Notes under the pieces: generated by a model
Databases searched by the model: none
Told to the model about the DNA's origin: nothing
Seen by the model: the letters and a program-made list of their open reading frames with translations, nothing else
Part shown: positions 1-9,978 of the stretch, one piece after another
How the letters are laid out: each line of letters begins with the position of its first letter
Numbering within the stretch: the stretch's first letter is position 1
Translations under genes and position numbers: made by a program
Assembly: GCF_011764545.1 (NCBI RefSeq)
Contig: NZ_AP022870.1
Coordinates: forward strand, 4,076,001-4,140,000
Source: Phytohabitans flavus
Lineage (GTDB): Bacteria; Actinomycetota; Actinomycetes; Mycobacteriales; Micromonosporaceae
Reading direction: 5' to 3'
Length of the DNA: 64,000 bases

Positions 1-2722
1 CCTGCGGCACCGCGACCGCGGCCAGGGCGTGGTCGGCGCGGACCAGGTCGGCCCGCTTGCCGTCGACGGTGACCTGCCACGTCGGCTGGATGGCGTCGGC
101 GAGCACAAGGTATCCAGCACCCTGCGCGTCGACCGTCACCTCCATCTCGTCGAAGCCGTCCTCCACCCACTGGATCTCGGCCGGGGCACCGCTCGCCTCC
201 GCGCCGGGCACGTCGAGCAGGATCTCGTCGGGGGCGAGGGTGCCGGCGGCGAGGCGCTCCATGCGGCGTTTGCCATCGGGCTCGACACTCGTCCGCGACG
301 CCCACCGCACGCGGGGCTGGGCCTTGGTGCGCTCGTAGATGACCGCCGCGTCGTCGAAGACGACGCGCAGGCCGTCGTCGGCGGTACCGACGACCGAAAG
401 CGCCGGCTTGCCGGCCCGGCCGGCCACCCAAAGCGCGGGGCCATCGCGGACGGTGATCTCCGCGGTGAGCGGGCCGCGCGCGTCCTCCGCCGCGAGGGCG
501 ACGAAGAACGGACTGCCCTGGGCGATGGTGCGGTCGTAGCGCTCGGCCTTCGCGACGACGGCGCCGCTGGGGTCCTTCAGGGCGATTTCGATCCGGGTAC
601 GGTTTGACGGCTTGATGCCCGGCGAGTCCGGCAGGATCGCGATGGCGCGGAGTGGACCGCCAGCCGGGACGGGCACGCTGACCGCCTGGTTGGGCTGGAT
701 CAGGAACCTGCTGCCGTCGCCCCGGTCGACCCGCTGCGGGCCCCACGGCACGCGCTCCGGCGGCGTCACGTAGTGGGTGACGCTCATCAGGTCCAGGATC
801 GGGCTGGTGGGCGGGGATCCGTCAAGCGGCTCGGTGCGCAGGTACGTGGCCGGCTTGGGCGGCGGCCTGAACTGCTGGCCCGGCATCTCCTCCAGCAGCT
901 CGGCGAAGCGCGTGTCCACAAAGGAGTGACCGTGCAGCGCGCGCAGCTTGTACTGCATGTGGATGCCGCCGAACACCGCGTTGTCGCTGCCGAACCACCG
1001 CTCGTGGTCCAGGTGCGTGGCCAGGTACGTGTGCACGTCCGTGACCGGGTAGAAGTTCTCCTTCTCGGTGCGCGGGTAGTACGGCCGTACCCAGATCAGC
1101 GCCTGGACCGCGATGAGCAGCGGGATGAGCCCGGCGATCGCCACCCGGAACATCGGCTTCCGCGGGCCCCACCACAGCAGCGCGGCACACGCCGCCGCGA
1201 CCGCGACGAACGCCAGCCCCTGAAGCACCTCGATATTCAGCTGGACGCCGGCGGGGCGCATCACGCGGAGGCTGGTGCGGTTGGCCCATGCGGTCTGCGC
1301 GACGTCGCGTCCGATCACGTACGCGACCACGCCGCCCGCCCCGACGGCCGCCCACACCGCCACGGCGTAGAGCTTGCGGGCGCGGGAGGTGGCCTCGCTG
1401 CGGCGGCGCAGCAGCAGCTCGAACCCGGTCGCGGCGAGCACCGCCACGAGGAAGCCGAGGACGCTGCGGGCCCGCTCGACGGAGTTGTCGGAGAAGAGGT
1501 ACGGCAGCTTCTGGAGGAGCGCGAGCGGCGGCCCGCCGCCGAAGACCACGATGCCCCAGGCGAGCGTCGCGCCGACGAAGAACGCCCACGTGGCGCGCGG
1601 CAGCACCGCGCGGCCGGACCGGGCCAGCGCGACCGCGGCGATGGCGAGCACGAGCACCGCCGCGCCGACGTACGACACTTCCTCCAGGAAGATCCGGATG
1701 TGGAAGTAGTTGGGCGGGTTGGCCGGGTCGGTGGTGCCGAACGCGTACGGCGCGATGGAGGTCAGCAGCAGCTCGAACGGGACGTGCTGGTCCGGCGTCT
1801 GCTCCCGCCCGCGCACGAGCACGGTGGACATGATGCTCACCCACGGCAGAAGCTGCGCCGCCACGAGCATGACGCCGGCGACCACGCCACCCGCGCCCAG
1901 GGCGAGCGTCGCGGCGACCCGGCGCAGCGCGCCCGGATTTTCCGCGAACGCGCGCACGGCCAGGTAGAAGGCGCCGGTGACCAACGCGTATCCGGTGACG
2001 GACGGGAAGCCGCCGAGCAGTAGCGCCGCCACCGCCAGCGCCAGCAGGGCCAGCTCGCGCACGCGTCTATATCGCACGATCCGCTCAAGGGCCCAGAAGA
2101 GCGCCGGGATGAACGCGGCCACGCGCGACTGCGGCCAGTTTGTCCAGACCACCATGAACGCGCTCGTGGCATACGCGAGGCCGCCGAGCAACGCCGCGGC
2201 CCGGCCGAGCCGTAAAAGCCGCAAGAATAAGAAGGTCCCGCCGACCGCCGCGATTATCTCGAGCAGCTTCATGATCGCGGGCGCGAGCCACGCGGGCAGG
2301 AACCAGAACGGCAGCGCCACCGGCGAGGTGACCGCCGTGTTCGGCGTACCACCCAGCGGGGTCCCACCCAGCACGTACGGGTTCCAGGAGGCGAACTCGC
2401 CGTCCTTGATCGCGTCGCCGAAGAGCCACGCGCTGGGAATCGCGCTGTCGACGGTGTCGCCCATGTTCGAGGTCTGCTGCCCGATGTTCCGCAGCTGGCC
2501 GTCGGAATACGGACTCACATGGTTGAGCAACCCTGTCTCGACGAGCGTCGTGCGCCCCCACAGGGGGGAGCCGATGCCGAGCACGGCGAACGCGGCGATG
2601 GCAACCACAACCGCGCAGACGATGGGATCGGGCAGGCGTCGCCACCAGCGCGCCGGCCGAGCCGGCGGCGGAGCGGCGGAGGCGTCGGTGCGCTCGACAG
2701 CGCCGATGGTCTGGGTGGCCAT
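1..2722 (-). CDS. YfhO-like polytopic membrane protein (3' partial)
   Basis: This open frame starts at an ATG at 2722 and runs off the left edge, giving more than 900 residues. The N-terminus is a short Pro/Ala/Arg-rich cytoplasmic stretch, then a hydrophobic helix at about residues 33-50, an extracellular stretch with a WNPYVLGGTPLGG-type motif (about 115-130), and many further membrane segments. After the helices a long soluble part near the window edge contains FVDTHF and a beta-rich region. This layout fits the YfhO/ArnT-like family (GT-C-like membrane glycosyltransferase or lipid-carrier-linked sugar transfer), which acts in the membrane; the substrate cannot be read. The frame was derived by hand, since it has no stop inside the window. 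The divergence between the N-terminal motifs and characterised YfhO means function is a family-level inference only. Confidence 0.75.
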   Translation of the reverse strand, partial: MATQTIGAVERTDASAAPPPARPARWWRRLPDPIVCAVVVAIAAFAVLGIGSPLWGRTTLVETGLLNHVSPYSDGQLRNIGQQTSNMGDTVDSAIPSAWLFGDAIKDGEFASWNPYVLGGTPLGGTPNTAVTSPVALPFWFLPAWLAPAIMKLLEIIAAVGGTFLFLRLLRLGRAAALLGGLAYATSAFMVVWTNWPQSRVAAFIPALFWALERIVRYRRVRELALLALAVAALLLGGFPSVTGYALVTGAFYLAVRAFAENPGALRRVAATLALGAGGVVAGVMLVAAQLLPWVSIMSTVLVRGREQTPDQHVPFELLLTSIAPYAFGTTDPANPPNYFHIRIFLEEVSYVGAAVLVLAIAAVALARSGRAVLPRATWAFFVGATLAWGIVVFGGGPPLALLQKLPYLFSDNSVERARSVLGFLVAVLAATGFELLLRRRSEATSRARKLYAVAVWAAVGAGGVVAYVIGRDVAQTAWANRTSLRVMRPAGVQLNIEVLQGLAFVAVAAACAALLWWGPRKPMFRVAIAGLIPLLIAVQALIWVRPYYPRTEKENFYPVTDVHTYLATHLDHERWFGSDNAVFGGIHMQYKLRALHGHSFVDTRFAELLEEMPGQQFRPPPKPATYLRTEPLDGSPPTSPILDLMSVTHYVTPPERVPWGPQRVDRGDGSRFLIQPNQAVSVPVPAGGPLRAIAILPDSPGIKPSNRTRIEIALKDPSGAVVAKAERYDRTIAQGSPFFVALAAEDARGPLTAEITVRDGPALWVAGRAGKPALSVVGTADDGLRVVFDDAAVIYERTKAQPRVRWASRTSVEPDGKRRMERLAAGTLAPDEILLDVPGAEASGAPAEIQWVEDGFDEMEVTVDAQGAGYLVLADAIQPTWQVTVDGKRADLVRADHALAAVAVPQ

Positions 2723-2779
2723 GACGCCCGGGACGCTATCACGCCGGCATGTGTGGCCGGGTCCCGCCGGGCCGCTACG

Positions 2780-4191
<1,412 letters not shown>

Positions 4192-4262
4192 GGTCCCATC
4201 CGTACCCCAATCCACCCGGGTCCATCCATCCAGAGTGACCCTCGACTCGGCCTTGACAGGCG

Positions 4263-5102
4263 CTAGGCCCGGCGCCACCGCTCCGGGTCGGCGAGCATCT
4301 CGTTCATCGAGCCGGAGCGGAACGGCTCCACCGCCACCTGCGCCCCGTCGAAGCCGGCCGCCCGGATCGCCGCGTGCAGGGCGGCGTCGTCGCGGGCGGC
4401 GTCCACCAGGTGGGCGTCCACTTCGAGGCGGGCGGTGGCGCCGAGGTCCCGTACCCGGACATTATGGACATGATGGGCGGCGAGCAGGCGGCGCGCGGCG
4501 ACCTCCGCGCGCTCCACCCGGGCCAGGCGGGCGGGTGTGATCGCCACGCCGTACGCGATGCGGCTGGACAGGCACGCCGCCGCGGGCTTCTCCGCGGTCC
4601 GCAGGTCCCAGGCCCGCGCGAGCGCGCGGACCGCCGCCTTGTCCAGCCCAAGATCAGCCAATGGGGTACGCGCGCCGCGCTCGGCCGCCGCGCGGATGCC
4701 GGGCCGGAAGCCGGCCGCGACGTCGGACGCGTTGGTACCGGTGGCAACCGCGTCGAACCCGTGCTCGGCGGCCACCCGCCGGGCGGTGTCGAGCAGCGTG
4801 CTCTTGCAGAAGTAGCAGCGGCGCGGCCCGTTCTCCCGGTAGCCGGCCACGTCCATCTCGCGCGTCTCCACGGCGTGGTGCGTCACGCCCAGCCGGGCGC
4901 AGAACTCGGCCGCCTCGGCCACCTCCGCCGCCGGCACCGCGGCGGACACCGCCGTGACGGCCGCCACCCCGGCGGGGCCCAGCGCCCGGGCCGCGGCGGC
5001 CAGGACCACGCTGGAGTCGACGCCGCCGGAGAACGCGACCAGCGTCCGGCCGTATCCTGCGATTTCGGTGACCAGGCGGTCGGCCGTGTAGGGGGGCAGC
5101 AT
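4263..5102 (-). CDS. larE: LarE, ATP-dependent sacrificial sulfur transferase for the nickel-pincer cofactor
   Basis: A 279-residue protein with a PP-loop SGGVDS at residues 25-30, which adenylates the substrate, followed by RCYFCKS and the PAAACLSSRIAYG block. In the LarE family a conserved cysteine in this last block can donate its sulfur. LarE inserts sulfur into the pyridinium dithiocarboxylic precursor made by LarB. The ATG at 5102 gives the family's usual N-terminus. It is divergent from larB: the two ATG codons overlap within CATG at 5100-5103, so each gene's promoter or leader must lie inside the other. The 3' end abuts the kinase gene. A very long frame reading through to 6782 is antisense to larBC and is not a gene. 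Confidence 0.93.
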   Translation of the reverse strand: MLPPYTADRLVTEIAGYGRTLVAFSGGVDSSVVLAAAARALGPAGVAAVTAVSAAVPAAEVAEAAEFCARLGVTHHAVETREMDVAGYRENGPRRCYFCKSTLLDTARRVAAEHGFDAVATGTNASDVAAGFRPGIRAAAERGARTPLADLGLDKAAVRALARAWDLRTAEKPAAACLSSRIAYGVAITPARLARVERAEVAARRLLAAHHVHNVRVRDLGATARLEVDAHLVDAARDDAALHAAIRAAGFDGAQVAVEPFRSGSMNEMLADPERWRRA

Positions 5103-5796
5103 GAGTGAACGGTACCCATACGGGGGCGGGGCAGAGATCGCGGATCTCGGTTTCGCCCGCCTCGACCTGCAGCGCGCCGCTCGCACCGGCGACCCGGAGG
5201 TGGTTTTCGGGCGGGGCAAGACTCCGCTACAGGTGGTGGCCGCGCTCCGCGCGCTGCACGAGGCACACCCCGAGGGCGCCGTGCTCGCCACTCGCCTGGA
5301 CGACGACGCCGTCGCCCGGGTCCGCGCCGACCTGCCCGAGGCCGACCTTGACGAGGTGGCCCGCACGGCGGTGCTTGGCAAGCCGCGCACACCCCACGGG
5401 CGGGTCGCCGTGGTCGGTGCCGGCACGGCCGACATGCCGGTCGTGCGGGAGTGCGTCACGACGGTACAGGTCTTCGGCGCCGAACCCGACATGATCCTCG
5501 ATGTGGGCGTCGCCGGGCTGCACCGCCTGCTCGCCCAGCGTGACCGCATCGACACGGCCGACGTGATCGTCGCGGTGGCCGGCATGGAGGCGGCGCTACC
5601 GTCGGTCATCGGCGGCCTCACCGGCGCCCCGCTGATCGCGGTGCCGACGAGCGTCGGGTACGGCTGGCACATGGACGGCCTCACCGCCTGGCTGGCCACG
5701 CTCAACAGCTGCGCGCCGGGCGTCTTGACCGTGAACGTCGACAACGGCTTCGGCGCCGGCGTCGCGGCCGCCCGGATCGCGCGGCGGGCGCGGTGA
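5101..5796 (+). CDS. larB: LarB, nicotinic acid adenine dinucleotide carboxylase/hydrolase
   Basis: This 231-residue protein belongs to the PurE-like family. The N-terminal LGFARLDLQRAARTGDPEV and GKTPLQVV segments and the C-terminal AIR-carboxylase-like domain (VAVVGAGTADMPV, VAGMEAALPSVIGGL, VPTSVGYG) are characteristic. LarB carboxylates the pyridinium ring of NaAD and cleaves the phosphoanhydride, giving the precursor for LarE and LarC, in the cytoplasm. The ATG at 5101 lies within two bases of the larE start. Its stop overlaps the GTG of larC by four bases (GTGA at 5793-5796), implying translational coupling and one transcript for larBC. Confidence 0.93.
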   Translation: MSERYPYGGGAEIADLGFARLDLQRAARTGDPEVVFGRGKTPLQVVAALRALHEAHPEGAVLATRLDDDAVARVRADLPEADLDEVARTAVLGKPRTPHGRVAVVGAGTADMPVVRECVTTVQVFGAEPDMILDVGVAGLHRLLAQRDRIDTADVIVAVAGMEAALPSVIGGLTGAPLIAVPTSVGYGWHMDGLTAWLATLNSCAPGVLTVNVDNGFGAGVAAARIARRAR

Positions 5797-7019
5797 GGCG
5801 CTCGCTCTGGGTGGACGCTTCGAACGGCGCCGCCGGCGACATGCTCCTGGCCGCGCTGCTGGACGCCGGTGCCTCGCTCGACGTGGTCCGCGCCGGGCTG
5901 GCCACCCTGGACCTGCCGATCTCCGTCGAGGTCTCCCCCGTCCGGCGACACGGCTTCCGCGCCTCGCACGTACGGGTTGGTGCGCCGGCCACGGATGTCC
6001 ACCGTGGACTGTCCGATGTGCTCGCCGTCCTGTCGCGCCTGTCGGGACCGCCGCGCGAGTTCGCCGTCGCGGTCTTCACCCGGCTCGGCGAGGCGGAGGC
6101 GCGGGTACACGGGTCCACGGTGGACGAGGTGCACTTCCACGAGGTCGGCGCGCTGGACGCGATCGCCGACGTGGCCGGCTGCGCGCTCGCCCTGCACGAC
6201 CTGGGCCTGCTGGACGACGCGGTTCGCGTGGTGTCGCCGGTCGCGGTCGGCTCGGGCACGGTCCGCACGGCGCACGGCCCGCTGCCGGTACCCGGTCCCG
6301 CCGTGGCCGAGCTGCTGACCGTGGCCGGCGCACCGATCGCCGCCCACACCGCGACGATGGAGCTGTGCACCCCGACGGGCGCCGCGCTGCTGACGACGCT
6401 CGTCACGGCATGGGGTCCACCGCCGGCGATGACCCCGTCGTCGGTCGGCGTGGGTGCGGGGACCGCCGACCCACCCGGTCACGCGAATGTGCTCCGCGTG
6501 CTGGTCGGCACCGCGGCCTCCACTTCGGACGGTGCGGCGGACTGGATCGAGGCCGAGCTCTTCCAGGTCGAGGCCACAGTGGACGACCTCGACCCGCGCG
6601 TGTGGCCCGACCTCCTGGAGGAGCTGAGGTCCATCGGCGCGGCGGACGCCTGGTGCGTACCCGCCCTGATGCGCAAGGGCCGGCCGGGCCAGGTATTGAC
6701 CGTGCTCGCCGACGCGCCCCGGGTCGACCTGGTCTGCCGCGTCGTCTTCACCTGGACCACCACGCTGGGCGTACGCGTCCACCCGGTCAGCCGCCGCGCA
6801 CTACGCCGCGACACGCTGACGGTCCCGGTGGCGGGCGGCGAGGTCCGCGTGAAGCGCGCCTTCCTCGGCGACGAGGTCGTAACGGCCCAGCCCGAGTACG
6901 ACGACGCGCTATCCGCCGCCCGCACCACCGGCATACCGGTAACGACCGTCCTAGACGCCGCCCGCGCCGCCGCAACGGACGCCGACCGCCCGGCACCGGA
7001 GGCAGCCCCACGCCACTAA
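5793..7019 (+). CDS. larC: LarC, nickel-inserting cyclometallase of the pincer cofactor
   Basis: A 408-residue protein with the LarC start pattern SLWVDASNGAAGDMLLAALLDAG, the metal-binding VHFHEVGALDAI motif (about residues 112-122) and the C-terminal ferredoxin-like part (EATVDDLDPRVW, MRKGRPGQVLTV). LarC forms the Ni-C and Ni-S bonds, the last step to the NPN cofactor. In some lactobacilli the gene needs a programmed frameshift; here one uninterrupted frame covers both halves. The GTG start overlaps the larB stop. No LarA racemase lies in the window, so the cofactor's client enzyme is elsewhere in the genome. The 3' end faces repeat A1. Confidence 0.94.
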   Translation: MRRSLWVDASNGAAGDMLLAALLDAGASLDVVRAGLATLDLPISVEVSPVRRHGFRASHVRVGAPATDVHRGLSDVLAVLSRLSGPPREFAVAVFTRLGEAEARVHGSTVDEVHFHEVGALDAIADVAGCALALHDLGLLDDAVRVVSPVAVGSGTVRTAHGPLPVPGPAVAELLTVAGAPIAAHTATMELCTPTGAALLTTLVTAWGPPPAMTPSSVGVGAGTADPPGHANVLRVLVGTAASTSDGAADWIEAELFQVEATVDDLDPRVWPDLLEELRSIGAADAWCVPALMRKGRPGQVLTVLADAPRVDLVCRVVFTWTTTLGVRVHPVSRRALRRDTLTVPVAGGEVRVKRAFLGDEVVTAQPEYDDALSAARTTGIPVTTVLDAARAAATDADRPAPEAAPRH

Positions 7020-7048
7020 GGCGCGGCGCTGCCTCCGGCCGAACCAAC

Positions 7049-7110
7049 GCGGAGGGTGAGGCCGCGGGAGCAGCGGTCCGGACCACCGCGGACATCGCGG
7101 TAGCTCAAAT
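7049..7110 (+). repeat. Family A end element, copy A1 (solo)
   Basis: About 62 bp that recur with few changes at 18350-18410, 18849-18907, 22172-22234, 41483-41547, 42549-42587 plus 45635-45672, and 53866-53930. The core is CCGCGGGAGCAGCGGTCCG followed by an imperfect hairpin (CCGCG...CGCGG) and the outer end GCGGTAGCTCAAATC. It lies between the convergent ends of larC and the CBM2 peptidase gene, so it could also act as a terminator. Unlike the other copies it has no inverted partner nearby. Confidence 0.85.
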
Positions 7111-7133
7111 CTCCATCTTGGATAGTTCTGTTT

Positions 7134-8321
7134 CTAGTAGCCGTAGCGGGACTTAAGGTGGCGCCACCAGTCGCGGAACATCCAGCGGTCGAACTCGGTG
7201 ATGGTCCCGGAGCTGCCGGCCTTCATGATGAAGCAGCACTGGCCGGTCGGGGTCCAGTCGTAGAAGTCGTCCAGCCCGTACGTGTGCCCCAGCTCGTGCA
7301 GGAAGATGGTGATGCTGTCCGCGTTGCGGGCGTTGACGAAGTACTCGCGGCCCATCCGCTGGCCCCAGTCACCACCGGCGCCGCCGCCGAAGCCGTCGGT
7401 CAGCCAGAGCGAGTGGTCGTAGTGCCGGGCCGCGCCGCCGGGGCAGTTGGGGTACGTGCCGCTCTGGTTGAAGAAGCGACCGCAGGGCTCCGAGCACTGT
7501 GGAGCGTTCTCGCGGATGTTGTTGACGTAGATGTCGACCGAGCTGTCCGTCCACTGTAGCTGCGCGCGGTCCCGCACCGCCCAGCCGACCACCCGCACGG
7601 GCACGTTCGTGTACGGCCAGTTGTTGTGGCCGACCATCACGTCCATCCACTTCTTGTACTGCCGTGCCAGGGCCGCGTGGATCTCGTCCCGCAGCTGGGC
7701 CGTCACGGTCGCGGTCGAGTCCCACCGCACGCAGTAGTTGATGTACCCGCGGTTGGCCAGGAGCTGGTCCCAGCCGTAGTTGCGGAACCCGTACAGGTTG
7801 CCGTTGTTGTACGTCTGCTCCTGGTGTGCCCACACCTCGTTCAGCGGTGTGACCAGGTTGGACGGTGGGTTCCAGCCGGCCACGGGAGCAGATGTGGGCG
7901 GGGAAGCGGTAGGGGTTCCGGCAGACCCGGTACACACCACCCCGTTGAGGGAGAACGCCGACGGGTTCGTGTTCGTCGTGCTGAACTGGCCGTTGAAGCC
8001 GAACGACGCCGTGCCGTTCGTGGCGAGCGAACCGTTCCAGCTGGCGTTTGTCGCGGTGACCGCGGCTCCGCTCTGGGTGACCGTCGCGTTCCACGCCTGC
8101 GCCACCGACTGCCCGGACGGGAACGACCAGGTGAGCCGCCACCCGTTGACCGGGTCGCCGAGGTTGGTGATGCCGACGTTCGCGCTGAAACCGCCGCTCC
8201 ACTGCGAGCCGACCGAGTAGGTCACCCGGCAGGCCACCGCCGCTTCGGCGGACGTGGCGACCAGGAGGCCACCGGCCAGCGACGCCACGACGGCGGCGGA
8301 CGTCAGGACTGCACGTCTCAT
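7134..8321 (-). CDS. Secreted CBM2-linked HExxHxxGxxD zinc peptidase
   Basis: A 395-residue exported protein: signal peptide (residues 1 to about 27, ending SAEA), a CBM2 cellulose/chitin-binding domain (about 29-130, with NGWRLTWSFPSG and WNGSLATNGTASFGFNG), a Ser/Pro/Thr linker, and a C-terminal domain of about 240 residues. That domain holds IFLHELGHTYGLDDFYDW, a metzincin-like HExxHxxGxxD zinc site, followed by CCFIMKAG as a possible Met-turn. The second of two adjacent ATGs was chosen (AGGAG four bases upstream). It likely binds polysaccharide and cleaves protein or glycoprotein in plant or fungal walls; the peptidase activity is inferred from the motif. Divergent from another CBM2 protein gene, suggesting joint control through the 8322-8427 spacer. 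Confidence 0.85.
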   Translation of the reverse strand: MRRAVLTSAAVVASLAGGLLVATSAEAAVACRVTYSVGSQWSGGFSANVGITNLGDPVNGWRLTWSFPSGQSVAQAWNATVTQSGAAVTATNASWNGSLATNGTASFGFNGQFSTTNTNPSAFSLNGVVCTGSAGTPTASPPTSAPVAGWNPPSNLVTPLNEVWAHQEQTYNNGNLYGFRNYGWDQLLANRGYINYCVRWDSTATVTAQLRDEIHAALARQYKKWMDVMVGHNNWPYTNVPVRVVGWAVRDRAQLQWTDSSVDIYVNNIRENAPQCSEPCGRFFNQSGTYPNCPGGAARHYDHSLWLTDGFGGGAGGDWGQRMGREYFVNARNADSITIFLHELGHTYGLDDFYDWTPTGQCCFIMKAGSSGTITEFDRWMFRDWWRHLKSRYGY

Positions 8322-8427
8322 CATGCTCCTTCGCATGCTCGCGCGACCTCGCCCGGCGACCGCTAGATAGTTTGATGTCCATACATAATTATCGAGTGCT
8401 ATCGTGCGGTCAACGATCGGAGTGAAT
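8322..8427. promoter_or_regulatory. Divergent promoter region of the two CBM2 genes
   Basis: This 106-bp spacer is the only upstream DNA for both CBM2 genes. Its centre (about 8365-8400) is markedly AT-rich against the local background, and a small inverted repeat ATCGT-n7-ACGAT lies at about 8401-8417. No CebR-type TGGGAGCGCTCCCA box is present. Confidence 0.5.
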
Positions 8428-9924
8428 ATGTTTAGATCTCGATGGCTTGCGGGCCTGGCGGCGGTGGCCGCCATCGTCCCGCTTGCCGCCGCGGCCCCCG
8501 CTCAGGCCGCACTTCCTCTCGACCAGATCACCGTCACCAGCACCCAGGTCGCGTTCGGGCTCCAGCGCCCCACCGCGGTCGTCGGTATCGACAGTGGTCG
8601 ACTGCTCATCACCGAGAAGGTCGGCACCGTGCGGCTGTACGACCCCACCACCGGCCTGGCCGCGGCCCCCGTACTCGACATCGGCTCGAAGATCGATATA
8701 TCTGGCAACGAGCGCGGCCTCCTCGGCATCGCGCCGGCACCCAACTTCGCCACCACCCAGACGGTGTACGTGGCGTACACCGCGCTCCCCGACGGCACGC
8801 TCACCCTCTCCCGGGTGCGCCTCGGCGACCCGGCCAGCGAGCAGGTGATCCTGACCCAGGCGCACAGCGAGTTCTCCAACCACAACGGCGGCCAGGTCGC
8901 GTTTGGCGGCGACGGCTACCTGTACTGGAGCCTCGGCGACGGCGGCGCGGCGGACGACGTGCTCGCCAGCGGGCAGAACCTCGGCACGCTGCTCGGCAAG
9001 ATCGTGCGGCTGGACGTGAGCCGGACCTGTGGCACCCAGGCGTACTGCGTGCCGGCGAACAACCCCTTCGTCGGCCGCGCCGGCGCCCGCCCGGAGATCT
9101 GGACGTGGGGCCTGCGCAACCCGTGGCGCTTCTCCTTCGACACCCGCAGCGGCGGCGACAACTCGCTGTGGATCGCGGACGTCGGGCAGGGCACCTGGGA
9201 AGAGGTCAACCACCTCGGCGCGACCCAGGGCGGCGCCAACCTCGGCTGGTCCTGCCGCGAGGGCCGGGTGGTCTTCAACGCGGCACGGTGCATCGCCGGT
9301 GAGACGTACGTCGAGCCGGCCCACGTGCACCAGACCTCTGTGGACGGTTGCGCGGTGATCGGCGGCTTCGTGTACCGCGGCACCCAGTTCGCGGACATCG
9401 CCGGCGGCACCTACTTCGCCACCGACTACTGCTCCGCCTCGGTGTGGGCGATCCGCAAGCAGGCCGACGGCAGTCACCAGAGCCTGAAGGTGGCCACGCT
9501 CGACACCGTCCAGCCGACCAGCCTCGGCGTCGACTCGAACGGCGAGTTCTACATGGTCAACGACCTGCCCGGCCAGCTGCACAAGCTGTCCTTCGGCCGG
9601 GTCACGCCGCCGGCCGCCTGCCGCATCACGTACGAGACGCAGGTCTGGGGCACCGGCTTCCGGGCCACCCTGAAGCTCACCAACACCGGCACCGCGCCGG
9701 TGAACGGCTGGACGGTCGGCTGGACGTTCCCCGGCTCGCAGCGGGTCGGCAGCGCCTGGAACGCGAGCATCACACAGAGCGGCTCCGCCGCCTCGGCCCG
9801 GAACGCGGGCTGGAACGGCACGATCGCGCCGGGCGCGACGGTGGAGTTCGGCTTCCTGGGTACACCGGGCGGCGCGCAGCCGGCGCCGACCGCGTTCACC
9901 CTCAACGGCAACCCTTGCGGGTAA
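8428..9924 (+). CDS. Secreted PQQ-type glucose/sorbosone dehydrogenase fused to CBM2
   Basis: A 498-residue exported protein. Signal peptide (1 to about 28, ending AQAA) is followed by a six-bladed quinoprotein glucose/sorbosone dehydrogenase domain (about 35-395) with LLGIAPAPNF, SNHNGGQVAFGGDGYLYWSLGDGG, WGLRNPWRFSFD and DVGQGTWEEVN, and a C-terminal CBM2 (about 400-498, NGWTVGWTFPGSQ and WNGTIAPG). CBM2-bearing members of this superfamily resemble AA12 pyranose dehydrogenases that feed electrons to lytic monooxygenases; that role is an inference. The ATG at 8428 was chosen over 8404 because GGAG sits five bases before it. It ends just ahead of a strong hairpin at 9930-9968. Confidence 0.87.
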   Translation: MFRSRWLAGLAAVAAIVPLAAAAPAQAALPLDQITVTSTQVAFGLQRPTAVVGIDSGRLLITEKVGTVRLYDPTTGLAAAPVLDIGSKIDISGNERGLLGIAPAPNFATTQTVYVAYTALPDGTLTLSRVRLGDPASEQVILTQAHSEFSNHNGGQVAFGGDGYLYWSLGDGGAADDVLASGQNLGTLLGKIVRLDVSRTCGTQAYCVPANNPFVGRAGARPEIWTWGLRNPWRFSFDTRSGGDNSLWIADVGQGTWEEVNHLGATQGGANLGWSCREGRVVFNAARCIAGETYVEPAHVHQTSVDGCAVIGGFVYRGTQFADIAGGTYFATDYCSASVWAIRKQADGSHQSLKVATLDTVQPTSLGVDSNGEFYMVNDLPGQLHKLSFGRVTPPAACRITYETQVWGTGFRATLKLTNTGTAPVNGWTVGWTFPGSQRVGSAWNASITQSGSAASARNAGWNGTIAPGATVEFGFLGTPGGAQPAPTAFTLNGNPCG

Positions 9925-9929
9925 CCGAA

Positions 9930-9968
9930 TCCGGCGGCCGGGCCCAGGTCCCGAGCCCGGCCGCCGGA
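9930..9968. terminator. Bidirectional hairpin terminator
   Basis: Perfect 14-bp arms (9930-9943 and 9955-9968, TCCGGCGGCCGGGC) around an 11-base loop, placed between the convergent ends of the PQQ dehydrogenase and the aldo-keto reductase. There is no T-tract, as is common in actinomycetes. Confidence 0.8.
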
Positions 9969-9978
9969 CCCACCCCCG

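Noticed and set aside
773..2023. Plus-strand 416-codon frame over the YfhO-like gene
   Set aside because: Antisense shadow rich in Arg, His and Gln; the minus strand shows a coherent membrane protein.
4263..6782. 839-codon minus-strand frame covering larBC
   Set aside because: Only its last 279 codons are a gene (larE). The front is antisense to larB and larC.
5793..7019. Programmed frameshift in larC
   Set aside because: One continuous 408-codon frame contains both halves, so no recoding is needed.
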